Positions 1 through 5,234 of a stretch of 5,234 bases of DNA are shown here, one piece after another. Source of the DNA: Kineosphaera sp032229625. Lineage in GTDB: Bacteria > Actinomycetota > Actinomycetes > Actinomycetales > Dermatophilaceae. The position numbers were made by a program, and so were the translations under genes. The stretch lies in contig JAVTVZ010000195.1 of NCBI GenBank assembly GCA_032229625.1, positions 1 to 5,234 of the forward strand. Reading direction: 5' to 3'. Every line of letters starts with the position of its first letter. Positions within the stretch are counted from its first letter, which is position 1. The notes beneath the pieces are model-generated. The model was not told the origin of the DNA and searched no databases. It was given only the letters and a program-made list of their open reading frames with translations.

Positions 1-1396
1 CGATCTTGTTGGCGTAGACCGCGTTGACCGCCGCCTCCGGACCCATCACCGCGATGCGCGCCGTCGGCAGCGCGATCGTCGCGTCGGGCCCGAAGCCCGG
101 GCCGGCCATCGCGTAGAGCCCGGCGCCGTAGGCCTTGCGGACGACGACGCAGATCTGCGGCACCGTCGCCTCCGAGACCGCGGCAACCATCTTCGCCCCG
201 TGGCGGATGATGCCGCCGCGCTCCACCTGCGAGCCGATCATGAAGCCCGGCACGTCCGCCAGGTAGACGAGCGGGATCGAGAAGGCGTCGCACAGCCAGA
301 TGAAGCGGGCCGCCTTGTCGGCCGAGTCGGTGAAGAGCACCCCGCCCTTGACCGCCGAGTTGTTGGCGACGATCCCCACCGTGCGCCCCTCGAGCCGCCC
401 GAAACCGACGACGAGCTCGGGCGCGAAGAGGGGCTTGATCTCGAAGAACGACTCGTCGTCGAGCAGACCGTCGATCACCGTGTGGATGTCGAAGGGCGCG
501 CTCTCGACCTCCGGCACCGTGTCGCGGCGCAGCGGCGCGGCCGGCGGCTCGACGGCATACGACGGCGGTTCGTCCCGCCACGACGACGGGAGGTAGGAGA
601 AGTAGAGCCGCGCGAGCTCGATGGCCTCGACGTCGTCGGCGACGAGCAGGTCGCCGACACCGGAGACCGTGCAGTGCATCCGCGCCCCGCCCATCTCCTC
701 CAACGAGACCTTCTCCCCGACGACCATCTCGGCCATGCGCGGGCTGCCCAGATACATCGACGCGTTGCCGTCGACCATGATGATCACGTCGGTGAAGCTC
801 GGGATGTACGCCCCACCGGCCGCGCTCGGCCCGAAGAGGCAGCAGATCTGCGGCACCCGCCCCGAGAGCGCCACCTGGTTGTGGAAGATGCGCCCCGCGC
901 CGCGGCGGCCGGGGAACATCTCGACCTGGTCGGTGATGCGCGCGCCCGCCGAGTCGACGAACCAGAAGACCGGCAGCTCCTCGCGCAGCGCCGCCTCGGT
1001 GGCGCGGATGATCTTCTCCACCGTCCGCGCGCCCCACGAGCCGGCCTTGACCGACGGGTCGTTGGCGATGACGATCACCGGCCGCCCGTCGACCGTGCCG
1101 CGACCCGTGACGACGCCGTCGGCCGGCAGGCCGGCGGCCAGCGCGTTGGCATACCGCCCGTCCTCGACGAAGCTGCCCGCGTCGACGAGCAGCGCGATGC
1201 GGTCGCGGACATACAGCTTGCCCTGGTCGGCGAGCTTGGCCGCCGCCTTCGCGGTGAGCGCGCCCGAGGCGGCGTGCGCCTGCGCGAGACGTCGCCGCAC
1301 GTCACCGACGCGGGCGTCGCCGCCACGCTCCGGCGGCGTCGGGGGCGCGAACGCGTCGTCGGGCCGGGACTGGGCGCTCGTGGTGCTCTGCGTCAT
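1..1396 (-). CDS. Acyl-CoA carboxylase beta subunit (biotin-dependent carboxyltransferase), partial, 3' end beyond the window
   Basis: This is the carboxyltransferase subunit of a biotin-dependent acyl-CoA carboxylase. It moves the carboxyl group from biotin on the alpha subunit to a cytoplasmic acyl-CoA. From the ATG at 1396 it reads 465 codons without a stop to the left edge. The family usually has about 510-535 residues, so roughly the last 50-70 are missing. The N-terminal crotonase-fold half carries VDSAGAR (148-153) and SAAGGAYIPSFTD (191-203). The C-terminal half carries NNSAVKGGVLF (345-355), DVPGFMIGS (381-389), GGIIRHGAKM (394-403), RKAYGAG (420-426) and ARIAVMGPEAA (446-456). The first 30 or so residues are a variable, Pro/Gly/Arg-rich leader. 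The start lies 12 nt after the fadE stop, with a G5 tract (minus strand, 1403-1407) as a weak ribosome site, so the two genes are probably co-transcribed. The sequence mixes features of methylcrotonyl-CoA and propionyl-CoA carboxylases and resembles mycobacterial AccD2-type proteins. The substrate is therefore not settled. The family call is secure. Confidence 0.93.
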   Translation of the reverse strand, partial: MTQSTTSAQSRPDDAFAPPTPPERGGDARVGDVRRRLAQAHAASGALTAKAAAKLADQGKLYVRDRIALLVDAGSFVEDGRYANALAAGLPADGVVTGRGTVDGRPVIVIANDPSVKAGSWGARTVEKIIRATEAALREELPVFWFVDSAGARITDQVEMFPGRRGAGRIFHNQVALSGRVPQICCLFGPSAAGGAYIPSFTDVIIMVDGNASMYLGSPRMAEMVVGEKVSLEEMGGARMHCTVSGVGDLLVADDVEAIELARLYFSYLPSSWRDEPPSYAVEPPAAPLRRDTVPEVESAPFDIHTVIDGLLDDESFFEIKPLFAPELVVGFGRLEGRTVGIVANNSAVKGGVLFTDSADKAARFIWLCDAFSIPLVYLADVPGFMIGSQVERGGIIRHGAKMVAAVSEATVPQICVVVRKAYGAGLYAMAGPGFGPDATIALPTARIAVMGPEAAVNAVYANKI

Positions 1397-1408
1397 CGCC
1401 GGCCCCCG

Positions 1409-2602
1409 CTACGCGCTGGGCAGGCCGAGGCCGCGGGCGATGAGCATGCGTTGGACCTCGCTGGTCCCCTCGCCGATCTCGAGGATCTTGGCGTCGCGAT
1501 AGAAGCGGGCCACCGGGTACTCCTCCATGAAGCCGTTGCCGCCGAAGACCTGCGCCGCCGTGCGCGTCGCCGTCACCGCCGCCTCGGTGGCATACAGCTT
1601 GGCCATCGACGCGGCCTGCTTGACCTTGGCCATGCTGCCGCGGCCCGCGTGGAGTTCGTCCTTGAGCCATGCCGCCTTGTAGGTGAGCAGGCGCGCCGCC
1701 TCGACGCTGACCGCGAGGTCGGCGATCGGGAAGGAGACACCCTGGTTGACGCCGATCGGGCGGCCGAACGCGATCCGCGTCCTGGCGTAGTCGCTCGCCT
1801 GCTCGAGCATCGCCTGCGCCATGCCGACCGCGAGCGCGCTGATCGCGATGCGGCCGTCGTCGAGGGTCGCCAGGAACTGCCGGAAGCCCGCGCCCTGGTC
1901 GCCCAGGAGGTGGTCGGCGGGCACCCGGCAGCCCTCGAACGTCAGGCCGTGGGTGTCGGAGATGTGCCAGCCGAGCTTGCGGTAGGCCGGCTCGACGGTG
2001 AATCCCGGTGTGCCGGCAGGGATCATGATCGCGCTGATCTCGGCGCGCCCGTCGGGCGTCGTGCCCGTGCGCGCGGTGACCGTGACGACCGAGGTGATGT
2101 CGGTGCCGGAGTTGGTGATGAAGGCCTTGGCGCCGTCGACGACCCACTCGTCGCCGTCCAGGCGCGCCTTCGTGCGGGTCGCGCCCGCGTCCGAGCCCGC
2201 CTCGGGCTCGGTGAGGCCGAAGCCGGCGAGCGCGCGACCGGCGACGAGATCGGGCAGGTAGCGCTGCTTCTGCTCGGTCGAGCCGAAGGTGAGGATCGGG
2301 TTGATCCCCAGGCCGACACCGGCCGACAGCGTGATGCCGATTGACTGGTCGATGCGGCCCAGCTCCTCGATCGCCAGGCAGAGGTAGGTGAACTCGCCGC
2401 CGTCGGAATCCGCGGTCATCGACCCGCCGAACTCCTCGGGGACGACCATCCCGAAGAGACCGAGCTCGCCCATCTTCGGCACGAGGTCGACCGGGAAGTG
2501 GGACGCCTCGTCCCAGGCCGCGACGTGCGGCGCGACCTCCTGCTCGGCGAAGTCCCGCACGACCCGGCGGAAGTCCTCGTGGTCCTGGCTCAGCTCGAAC
2601 AT
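1409..2602 (-). CDS. Acyl-CoA dehydrogenase (FadE family), complete
   Basis: This is a cytoplasmic FAD flavoenzyme that introduces the alpha,beta double bond into an acyl-CoA and passes electrons to an electron-transfer flavoprotein. At 397 residues it has the normal length for a short/branched-chain-type family member. The alpha-helical N-terminal domain (about 1-120) begins MFELSQDHEDF. The beta domain has the signature GLTEPEAGSD (129-138) and ITNSGTDIT (162-170). The C-terminal helical domain has DDGRIAIS (248-255), FGRPIGVNQ (279-287), QVFGGNGF (351-358) and YRDAKILEIGEGTSEVQR (368-385). Glu378 in GEGTSE sits where medium-chain enzymes carry the catalytic base, and there is no Glu in the alternative helix-G position used by isovaleryl-CoA dehydrogenase. 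The ATG at 2602 gives the family's usual N-terminus and has a GAAAGGG site (minus strand, 2614-2620) 11 nt upstream. The reading frame stays open far upstream, but that part has no family resemblance. It is first of at least two genes, directly before a carboxylase beta subunit. This suggests degradation of a branched or carboxylatable acyl-CoA. The exact substrate is unknown. Confidence 0.95.
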   Translation of the reverse strand: MFELSQDHEDFRRVVRDFAEQEVAPHVAAWDEASHFPVDLVPKMGELGLFGMVVPEEFGGSMTADSDGGEFTYLCLAIEELGRIDQSIGITLSAGVGLGINPILTFGSTEQKQRYLPDLVAGRALAGFGLTEPEAGSDAGATRTKARLDGDEWVVDGAKAFITNSGTDITSVVTVTARTGTTPDGRAEISAIMIPAGTPGFTVEPAYRKLGWHISDTHGLTFEGCRVPADHLLGDQGAGFRQFLATLDDGRIAISALAVGMAQAMLEQASDYARTRIAFGRPIGVNQGVSFPIADLAVSVEAARLLTYKAAWLKDELHAGRGSMAKVKQAASMAKLYATEAAVTATRTAAQVFGGNGFMEEYPVARFYRDAKILEIGEGTSEVQRMLIARGLGLPSA

Positions 2603-2736
2603 GTCAGGGGTCGCCCTTTCGTCGCGTCGGTGCGGCGCCGGAGGCGCTGCGCACGAGGGTGCGACGGCGCCGGTGCCATCGGGCCCCCGGCGACGCATGC
2701 GGGTCTCGCGGCGCGTCGTCGCGGGGCGTTGGGGAC

Positions 2737-2742
2737 ACCGTA
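2737..2742 (-). promoter_or_regulatory. Weak -10-like hexamer for the acyl-CoA dehydrogenase operon
   Basis: On the minus strand the hexamer TACGGT fits the actinobacterial TANNNT -10 pattern and would give a leader of roughly 130 nt before the ATG at 2602. No good -35 (TTGACA-like) lies 16-18 nt upstream. The match rests on the hexamer alone, so this is a candidate only. Confidence 0.2.
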
Positions 2743-2804
2743 CTGGCCGATCCCGGTTTCGGGCAGTCTCGGCGTCCGCCGCTGCCCTCGGCCTGCGCAT
2801 CGGA

Positions 2805-2833
2805 GCGACCCGGACGACTGCGGGTGTTACCTT
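2805..2833 (+). promoter_or_regulatory. Candidate sigma-A-type promoter for the ABC importer operon
   Basis: TACCTT at 2828-2833 fits TANNNT and is preceded by TGT (2825-2827), giving an extended -10 (TGN-TANNNT). Seventeen nucleotides upstream, GCGACC (2805-2810) matches only the central GAC of the -35 consensus. A start near 2840 would give a leader of about 45-50 nt containing the strong ribosome site. This is the most AT-containing patch of an otherwise very GC-rich intergenic region. It is predicted from pattern only. Confidence 0.35.
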
Positions 2834-2876
2834 CTGCGACAGCGTGATTCGCCCTCGATCGTCGTCCCGCCCGCGC

Positions 2877-2882
2877 AGGAGG
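2877..2882 (+). promoter_or_regulatory. Ribosome-binding site AGGAGG setting the start of the first permease
   Basis: A perfect AGGAGG lies 5 nt before the ATG at 2888. It decides the start: the same frame is open upstream to beyond 2500, but earlier in-frame starts lack such a site and lie inside the divergent dehydrogenase gene. Confidence 0.85.
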
Positions 2883-2887
2883 TGTCC

Positions 2888-4015
2888 ATGCATCCGCACG
2901 GACCCGCGGCCGGCGCACCGGCGGGCGGGGCGCCGGCCGGGCCCCGGGAGGAGTCGGTGGGCGAGCCGGGGCACCCCTGGCGTCGCGCCGGTCTCGCCGG
3001 GACGTCGGCGCTCGCCGGGACGTCGGCGCGACTGGGGCGGCGACTGCTCGGCTACGCGCTGATGACGTGGGTCGCGACGAGCCTGTCGTATCTGGCCGCC
3101 GTGACGCTGCTGCGCCCGCAGCTGCGCCTCGAGCAGGCGACCCCGCGCCCAGCGCCGGGGGACGTCGCGGCCCGCCTGACCTCCTACGGGCTCGACCCGG
3201 ACGCCTCGGCCCTGACGCGCTACGGGCAGTGGGCGGTCGGCGTGCTCACTCGCTGGGACTGGGGGCGCAGCCCCGACGGCACCCCCGTCGCGGCCGAATT
3301 CCTCGGGCGGGCACTGGTGTCGGGGCGGCTGATGCTGCTTGCGACCCTGCTGGCGATCGTGCTCGGCGTGGCCCTGGGCGTCTACACCGCGACCCGCGCG
3401 CACCGCCTGCCGGACCGGATCCTGACGACCGCCGGCTACGTCATCGTCTGCCTGCCCGCGCCGGTCGCCTACGTCTGGGTGCAGCTCGCCGGGATCCGCG
3501 CCAACGAGCTCGCCGGGCGGCGTCTGGTCTACGTCAGCGGCATGACCTCGCCCGTGCCGGTCCACGGCGTGATCCCGCAGGCCCTCGACGCGGCCGCGCA
3601 CCTGTCCCTGCCGACGATCGCGCTCGCGCTGCTCGGCTACGGGGGCTTCCACCTGCTGCAGCGGGCCGTGCTGCTCGACGAGGTCGAGTCCGACTACGTG
3701 CGCACGGCCCGCGCCAAGGGGTTGACGCGCGGGCAGGCGATCCGGCGACATGCACTGCGCACGTCGCTCGTGCCGCTCGCGCAGAACGTCGCCTTCACGC
3801 TGCCGGCGATCTTCGCCGGGGCCTTCGTCGCCGAGAGCGTCTTCGGGTGGGACGGGATCGCCGGCTACACGCTCGACGCGATCACGGTGACCCAGGACGT
3901 CAACGTGACCGTGGCGTCGATCGCCTTCGGCTGCGCGCTCTTCGCCGTCGGGGCGATCGCCGCCGACGCGAGTGTCACCGTGCTCGACCCGCGGGCCCGC
4001 GGCGGGCTGCGGTGA
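2888..4015 (+). CDS. ABC importer permease, OppB/DppB family
   Basis: This is an inner-membrane permease subunit of a binding-protein-dependent ABC importer of the peptide/nickel class; it would pair with the next gene product to form the channel. It has 375 residues. A non-membrane N-terminal tail (about 1-50, rich in Ala, Gly and Pro) precedes six predicted membrane segments at about 55-75, 145-169, 179-200, 238-262, 298-319 and 340-361. The external loop after segment 1 has WDWGRS (123-128) and TPV (132-134), matching the family's GDxGxS-PV region. The cytoplasmic EAA-type loop that contacts the ATPase reads DYVRTARAKGL (269-279) and then RRHALRTSLVPL (286-297). ESVFGWDGI (316-324) and a terminal LDPRAR (366-371) are also typical. 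The usual PGDP after segment 1 is absent and the region looks like the actinobacterial oligopeptide permease subgroup (BldKB-like), from memory of that family. It is the first gene of the operon, and its TGA overlaps the next GTG. The transported substrate cannot be read from the sequence; peptides are the default guess. Confidence 0.93.
   Translation: MHPHGPAAGAPAGGAPAGPREESVGEPGHPWRRAGLAGTSALAGTSARLGRRLLGYALMTWVATSLSYLAAVTLLRPQLRLEQATPRPAPGDVAARLTSYGLDPDASALTRYGQWAVGVLTRWDWGRSPDGTPVAAEFLGRALVSGRLMLLATLLAIVLGVALGVYTATRAHRLPDRILTTAGYVIVCLPAPVAYVWVQLAGIRANELAGRRLVYVSGMTSPVPVHGVIPQALDAAAHLSLPTIALALLGYGGFHLLQRAVLLDEVESDYVRTARAKGLTRGQAIRRHALRTSLVPLAQNVAFTLPAIFAGAFVAESVFGWDGIAGYTLDAITVTQDVNVTVASIAFGCALFAVGAIAADASVTVLDPRARGGLR
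2993..3028 (+). repeat. Perfect 18-bp tandem duplication, in frame, in the first permease
   Basis: Two identical 18-bp copies (2993-3010 and 3011-3028) each encode LAGTSA, residues 36-41 and 42-47 of the OppB-type permease. They fall in the N-terminal tail before the first membrane segment. Because the unit is a multiple of three, copy-number change would not break the frame. Confidence 0.95.
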
Positions 4016-5118
4016 GGCCGGGCGCGTCGCGCGCGAGGGCGCGGGCGGCCACGGAGGCTACGGAGGCCTCGGAGACCGCCGCGGACGTCCTCGGACCGGT
4101 CCGTGGATCGCACTCGGCCGCCGCACGATTCGCGCGCTCGACGACCGGGATCGTGGGCCTGGCGATGCTCGCGGCCGTGACGCTGCTCGCCCTGCTCGGG
4201 CCCGCGCTGAGCCCCTGGGACCTCGTGACCCAGGACTTCGACCACCTCGGCACCCCGCCCGGCGTCGGCGGCCACCTGCTCGGCACCGACGCCGGCGGCC
4301 TGGACCTGCTCGCCCAACTCGCCGCCGGCACCGGCCGCTCGCTGCTCATCGCCGCGGTCGTCGGGGTGCTCACCCCGCTGCTCGGCGGGGTCGTCGGCGC
4401 GACCCTGGCGCTGTGGGGCGGGCGCCGCGAGCGGGTCGGTCTGTGGCTGCTCGACATGCTCCTGCTGCTGCCGGCCTTCCTGCTCGTCGCCGTCGCCATG
4501 GACTCCCTGACCCTGAACTCCCTCGGCGGGCCCTCGGACGCTGCGGCGCGGGCCGGCGCGACCACCGGCGTGAGCGCGCTGGTCCCCTCGGGCTCGGCCT
4601 GGCTGCTCGCGGGGCTGCTCACGCTGACCGGCTGGATGCCGCTCGCCCGGGTCGTGCGGGCCATGACCCGGTCGCTGCGCGAGCGCGACTTCGTCGTCGC
4701 AGCGCGCTATCTCGGGCTCTCGGACGCCCAGATCGTGCGCACGCACCTGCTGCCGCACCTGTCCTCCTACCTGCTGCTCGCGGTCGTGCTCGGCGCCTCG
4801 GCGGCGATCGTCACCGAGACGACGCTGAGCTTCCTCGGCATCGGGCTGCGGCCGCCGGAGGTGTCGCTCGGCGCGCTCATCGGCCGGTCCACCGACCAGG
4901 TCAGCGCGTATCCGTGGCTCTTCTGGGCGCCGACCGCCGCGCTCGTGTGGATCACCCTGGCCCTGGCCCTCGTCGGGGACGCCGCCCGCGACGCCCTCGA
5001 TCCGCGAGGCACGCGCGGCGCCGCCCGCGGGGGCCCGGTCGCGGCGTCGGCGGGCCCGCAGGCGCCGCCGTCCCGGGCGCAGGACGCCGGATCCCGGGCG
5101 AGGCGGGGCGCGTCGTGA
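4012..5118 (+). CDS. ABC importer permease, OppC/DppC family
   Basis: This is the second inner-membrane permease subunit of the same importer, 368 residues from a GTG start. The GTG at 4012 overlaps the previous gene's TGA (GTGA). No later in-frame start precedes the first membrane segment, and no good ribosome site is present, so translation probably depends on coupling. A charged, repetitive N-terminal tail (1-43) leads to segment 1 (about 45-66). The loop SPWDLVTQDF (67-76) and HLLGTDAGGLDLL (88-100) match the family's H-LGTD-GRD signature, although the second Gly-Arg-Asp is here GLD. Further segments lie near 110-135, 143-163, 196-216, 250-270 and 302-322. The ATPase-contacting loop reads RERDFVVAARYLGLSDAQIV (223-242), followed by HLLPHL (245-250). 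ETTLSFLGIGLRPPEVSLG (269-287) and DALDPR (327-332) are typical C-terminal motifs. Oddities are an extra Ala/Gly/Ser-rich loop at about 164-195 and a 36-residue Arg/Ala/Pro tail after DPR. Confidence 0.93.
   Translation: MRPGASRARARAATEATEASETAADVLGPVRGSHSAAARFARSTTGIVGLAMLAAVTLLALLGPALSPWDLVTQDFDHLGTPPGVGGHLLGTDAGGLDLLAQLAAGTGRSLLIAAVVGVLTPLLGGVVGATLALWGGRRERVGLWLLDMLLLLPAFLLVAVAMDSLTLNSLGGPSDAAARAGATTGVSALVPSGSAWLLAGLLTLTGWMPLARVVRAMTRSLRERDFVVAARYLGLSDAQIVRTHLLPHLSSYLLLAVVLGASAAIVTETTLSFLGIGLRPPEVSLGALIGRSTDQVSAYPWLFWAPTAALVWITLALALVGDAARDALDPRGTRGAARGGPVAASAGPQAPPSRAQDAGSRARRGAS
4048..4074 (+). repeat. Degenerate 9-bp triplet repeat in the second permease
   Basis: Three successive 9-bp units (GCCACGGAG, GCTACGGAG, GCCTCGGAG) encode ATE-ATE-ASE, residues 13-21 of the OppC-type permease. 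They lie in its cytoplasmic N-terminal tail. The units differ at one or two positions. Confidence 0.8.
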
Positions 5119-5234
5119 GCCGCGACCAGTCGGAGCCCCTGGTAGGAGGTCGCGGGGGCTCCGGCCCGCGCGCGCAGACTCCCCCGGCGCGTCGGGACGT
5201 GCGCGGGCGCGCCGTCACCGGGGCTCGCGCCGCC
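5115..5234 (+). CDS. Start of a third importer-operon gene, partial; product not identifiable (ATPase expected)
   Basis: A GTG at 5115 overlaps the TGA of the OppC-type permease as GTGA, exactly like the junction between the two permeases, and the frame is open for 40 codons to the right edge. The visible peptide begins MSRDQSEPLVGG and is a low-complexity Arg/Gly/Ala/Pro stretch without a recognisable motif. There is no hydrophobic signal peptide or lipobox in the visible part, which argues mildly against a substrate-binding lipoprotein. By operon logic it is most likely the ATP-binding subunit (OppD/OppF or a fused form), with a disordered leader before the Walker A region. That assignment rests on position only; high GC content makes chance open frames of this length common. 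Confidence 0.5.
   Translation, partial: MSRDQSEPLVGGRGGSGPRAQTPPARRDVRGRAVTGARAA

Larger units (their letters stand above)
2603..2887. promoter_or_regulatory. Divergent intergenic region between the acyl-CoA operon and the ABC importer operon
   Basis: These 285 bp separate the starts of two divergent operons, so both promoters should lie here. Open frames that cross it are upstream extensions of the flanking genes or GC-driven shadows, and none has its own start and ribosome site that I would trust. Best candidates are a plus-strand extended -10 at 2825-2833 and a minus-strand TANNNT hexamer at 2737-2742. A short dyad CCCG-GTTT-CGGG (2752-2763) sits just upstream of the minus-strand candidate. 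It could be part of a regulator site, but 4-bp arms are common by chance at this GC content. I recognise no known operator or riboswitch. Confidence 0.6.

Noticed and set aside
200..2344. A 714-codon open frame on the plus strand across both acyl-CoA genes
   Set aside because: It is antisense to two genes with clear family motifs. Its translation is Arg/Asp/Ala/Gly-rich with no recognisable domain, as expected from the complement of GC-biased codons, and it crosses the junction of two real genes.
2643..2671. Imperfect hairpin in the leader of the acyl-CoA dehydrogenase gene (arms 2643-2653 and 2660-2671)
   Set aside because: The arms pair 5 + 4 bp with an internal loop and have no U-tract or conserved motif. 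Such structures are frequent by chance at this GC content.
2603..3751. N-terminal extension of the acyl-CoA dehydrogenase frame for 383 codons upstream
   Set aside because: The extension runs antisense through the permease gene and has no family similarity. The ATG at 2602 gives the normal family start and has a ribosome site.
3067..4011. Upstream extension of the second permease frame inside the first permease gene
   Set aside because: It is an out-of-frame, Arg/Ala/Pro-rich translation of the first permease. The overlap GTG at 4012 is the sensible start.
3865..4758. Long minus-strand open frames antisense to the two permeases (also 3975-4664)
   Set aside because: Low-complexity translations without motifs, opposite to well-supported membrane protein genes; GC-driven shadows.
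5144..5150. AGGAGGT, a perfect ribosome-site-like string near the start of the third importer gene
   Set aside because: No ATG, GTG or TTG follows at a usable distance; it lies within codons 10-12 of the frame started by the GTGA overlap. It is best read as coincidence.

Overview
The window looks like chromosomal DNA from a high-GC Gram-positive bacterium (Actinomycetota). Base composition is strongly GC-rich, nearly every third codon position is G or C, GTG starts and GTGA stop/start overlaps are used, and gene order and protein style are actinobacterial. A member of Micrococcales such as Intrasporangiaceae is plausible, but that is inference only.

Left half, minus strand (1-2602): two acyl-CoA catabolism genes read leftwards. 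A complete acyl-CoA dehydrogenase (1409-2602) comes first, followed after only 12 nt by the beta (carboxyltransferase) subunit of a biotin-dependent acyl-CoA carboxylase (1-1396), cut off by the left edge about 50-70 residues before its usual end. The pair would act in sequence: FAD-dependent alpha,beta-dehydrogenation of an acyl-CoA, then carboxylation of an acyl- or enoyl-CoA. This is the logic of leucine/isovalerate, acyclic terpene or related branched-acid degradation. The order resembles the fadE13-accD2-accA2-fadE12 cluster of mycobacteria. The biotin-carboxylase/carrier alpha subunit should lie just beyond the left edge.

Middle (2603-2887): a 285-bp divergent intergenic region. It holds a clear ribosome-binding site for the rightward operon, a plausible extended -10 element for it, and only a weak promoter candidate for the leftward operon.

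Right half, plus strand (2888-5234): a binding-protein-dependent ABC importer operon of the oligopeptide/dipeptide type. An OppB/DppB-family permease (2888-4015) is followed by an OppC/DppC-family permease (4012-5118) and the first 40 codons of a third gene (5115 to the right edge). The three are chained by two identical 4-nt GTGA overlaps, so translational coupling is likely. The two permeases would form the heterodimeric membrane channel. Neither a substrate-binding protein nor an identifiable ATPase is present; one or both should lie to the right, and the third gene may be the ATPase.

I see no RNA gene, mobile element, CRISPR array or pseudogene, and no convincing novel system. The points most worth a second look are a strong context rule in tyrosine codons that removes GTAC, a perfect 18-bp in-frame duplication in the first permease, and an importer operon with no binding-protein gene at its start.
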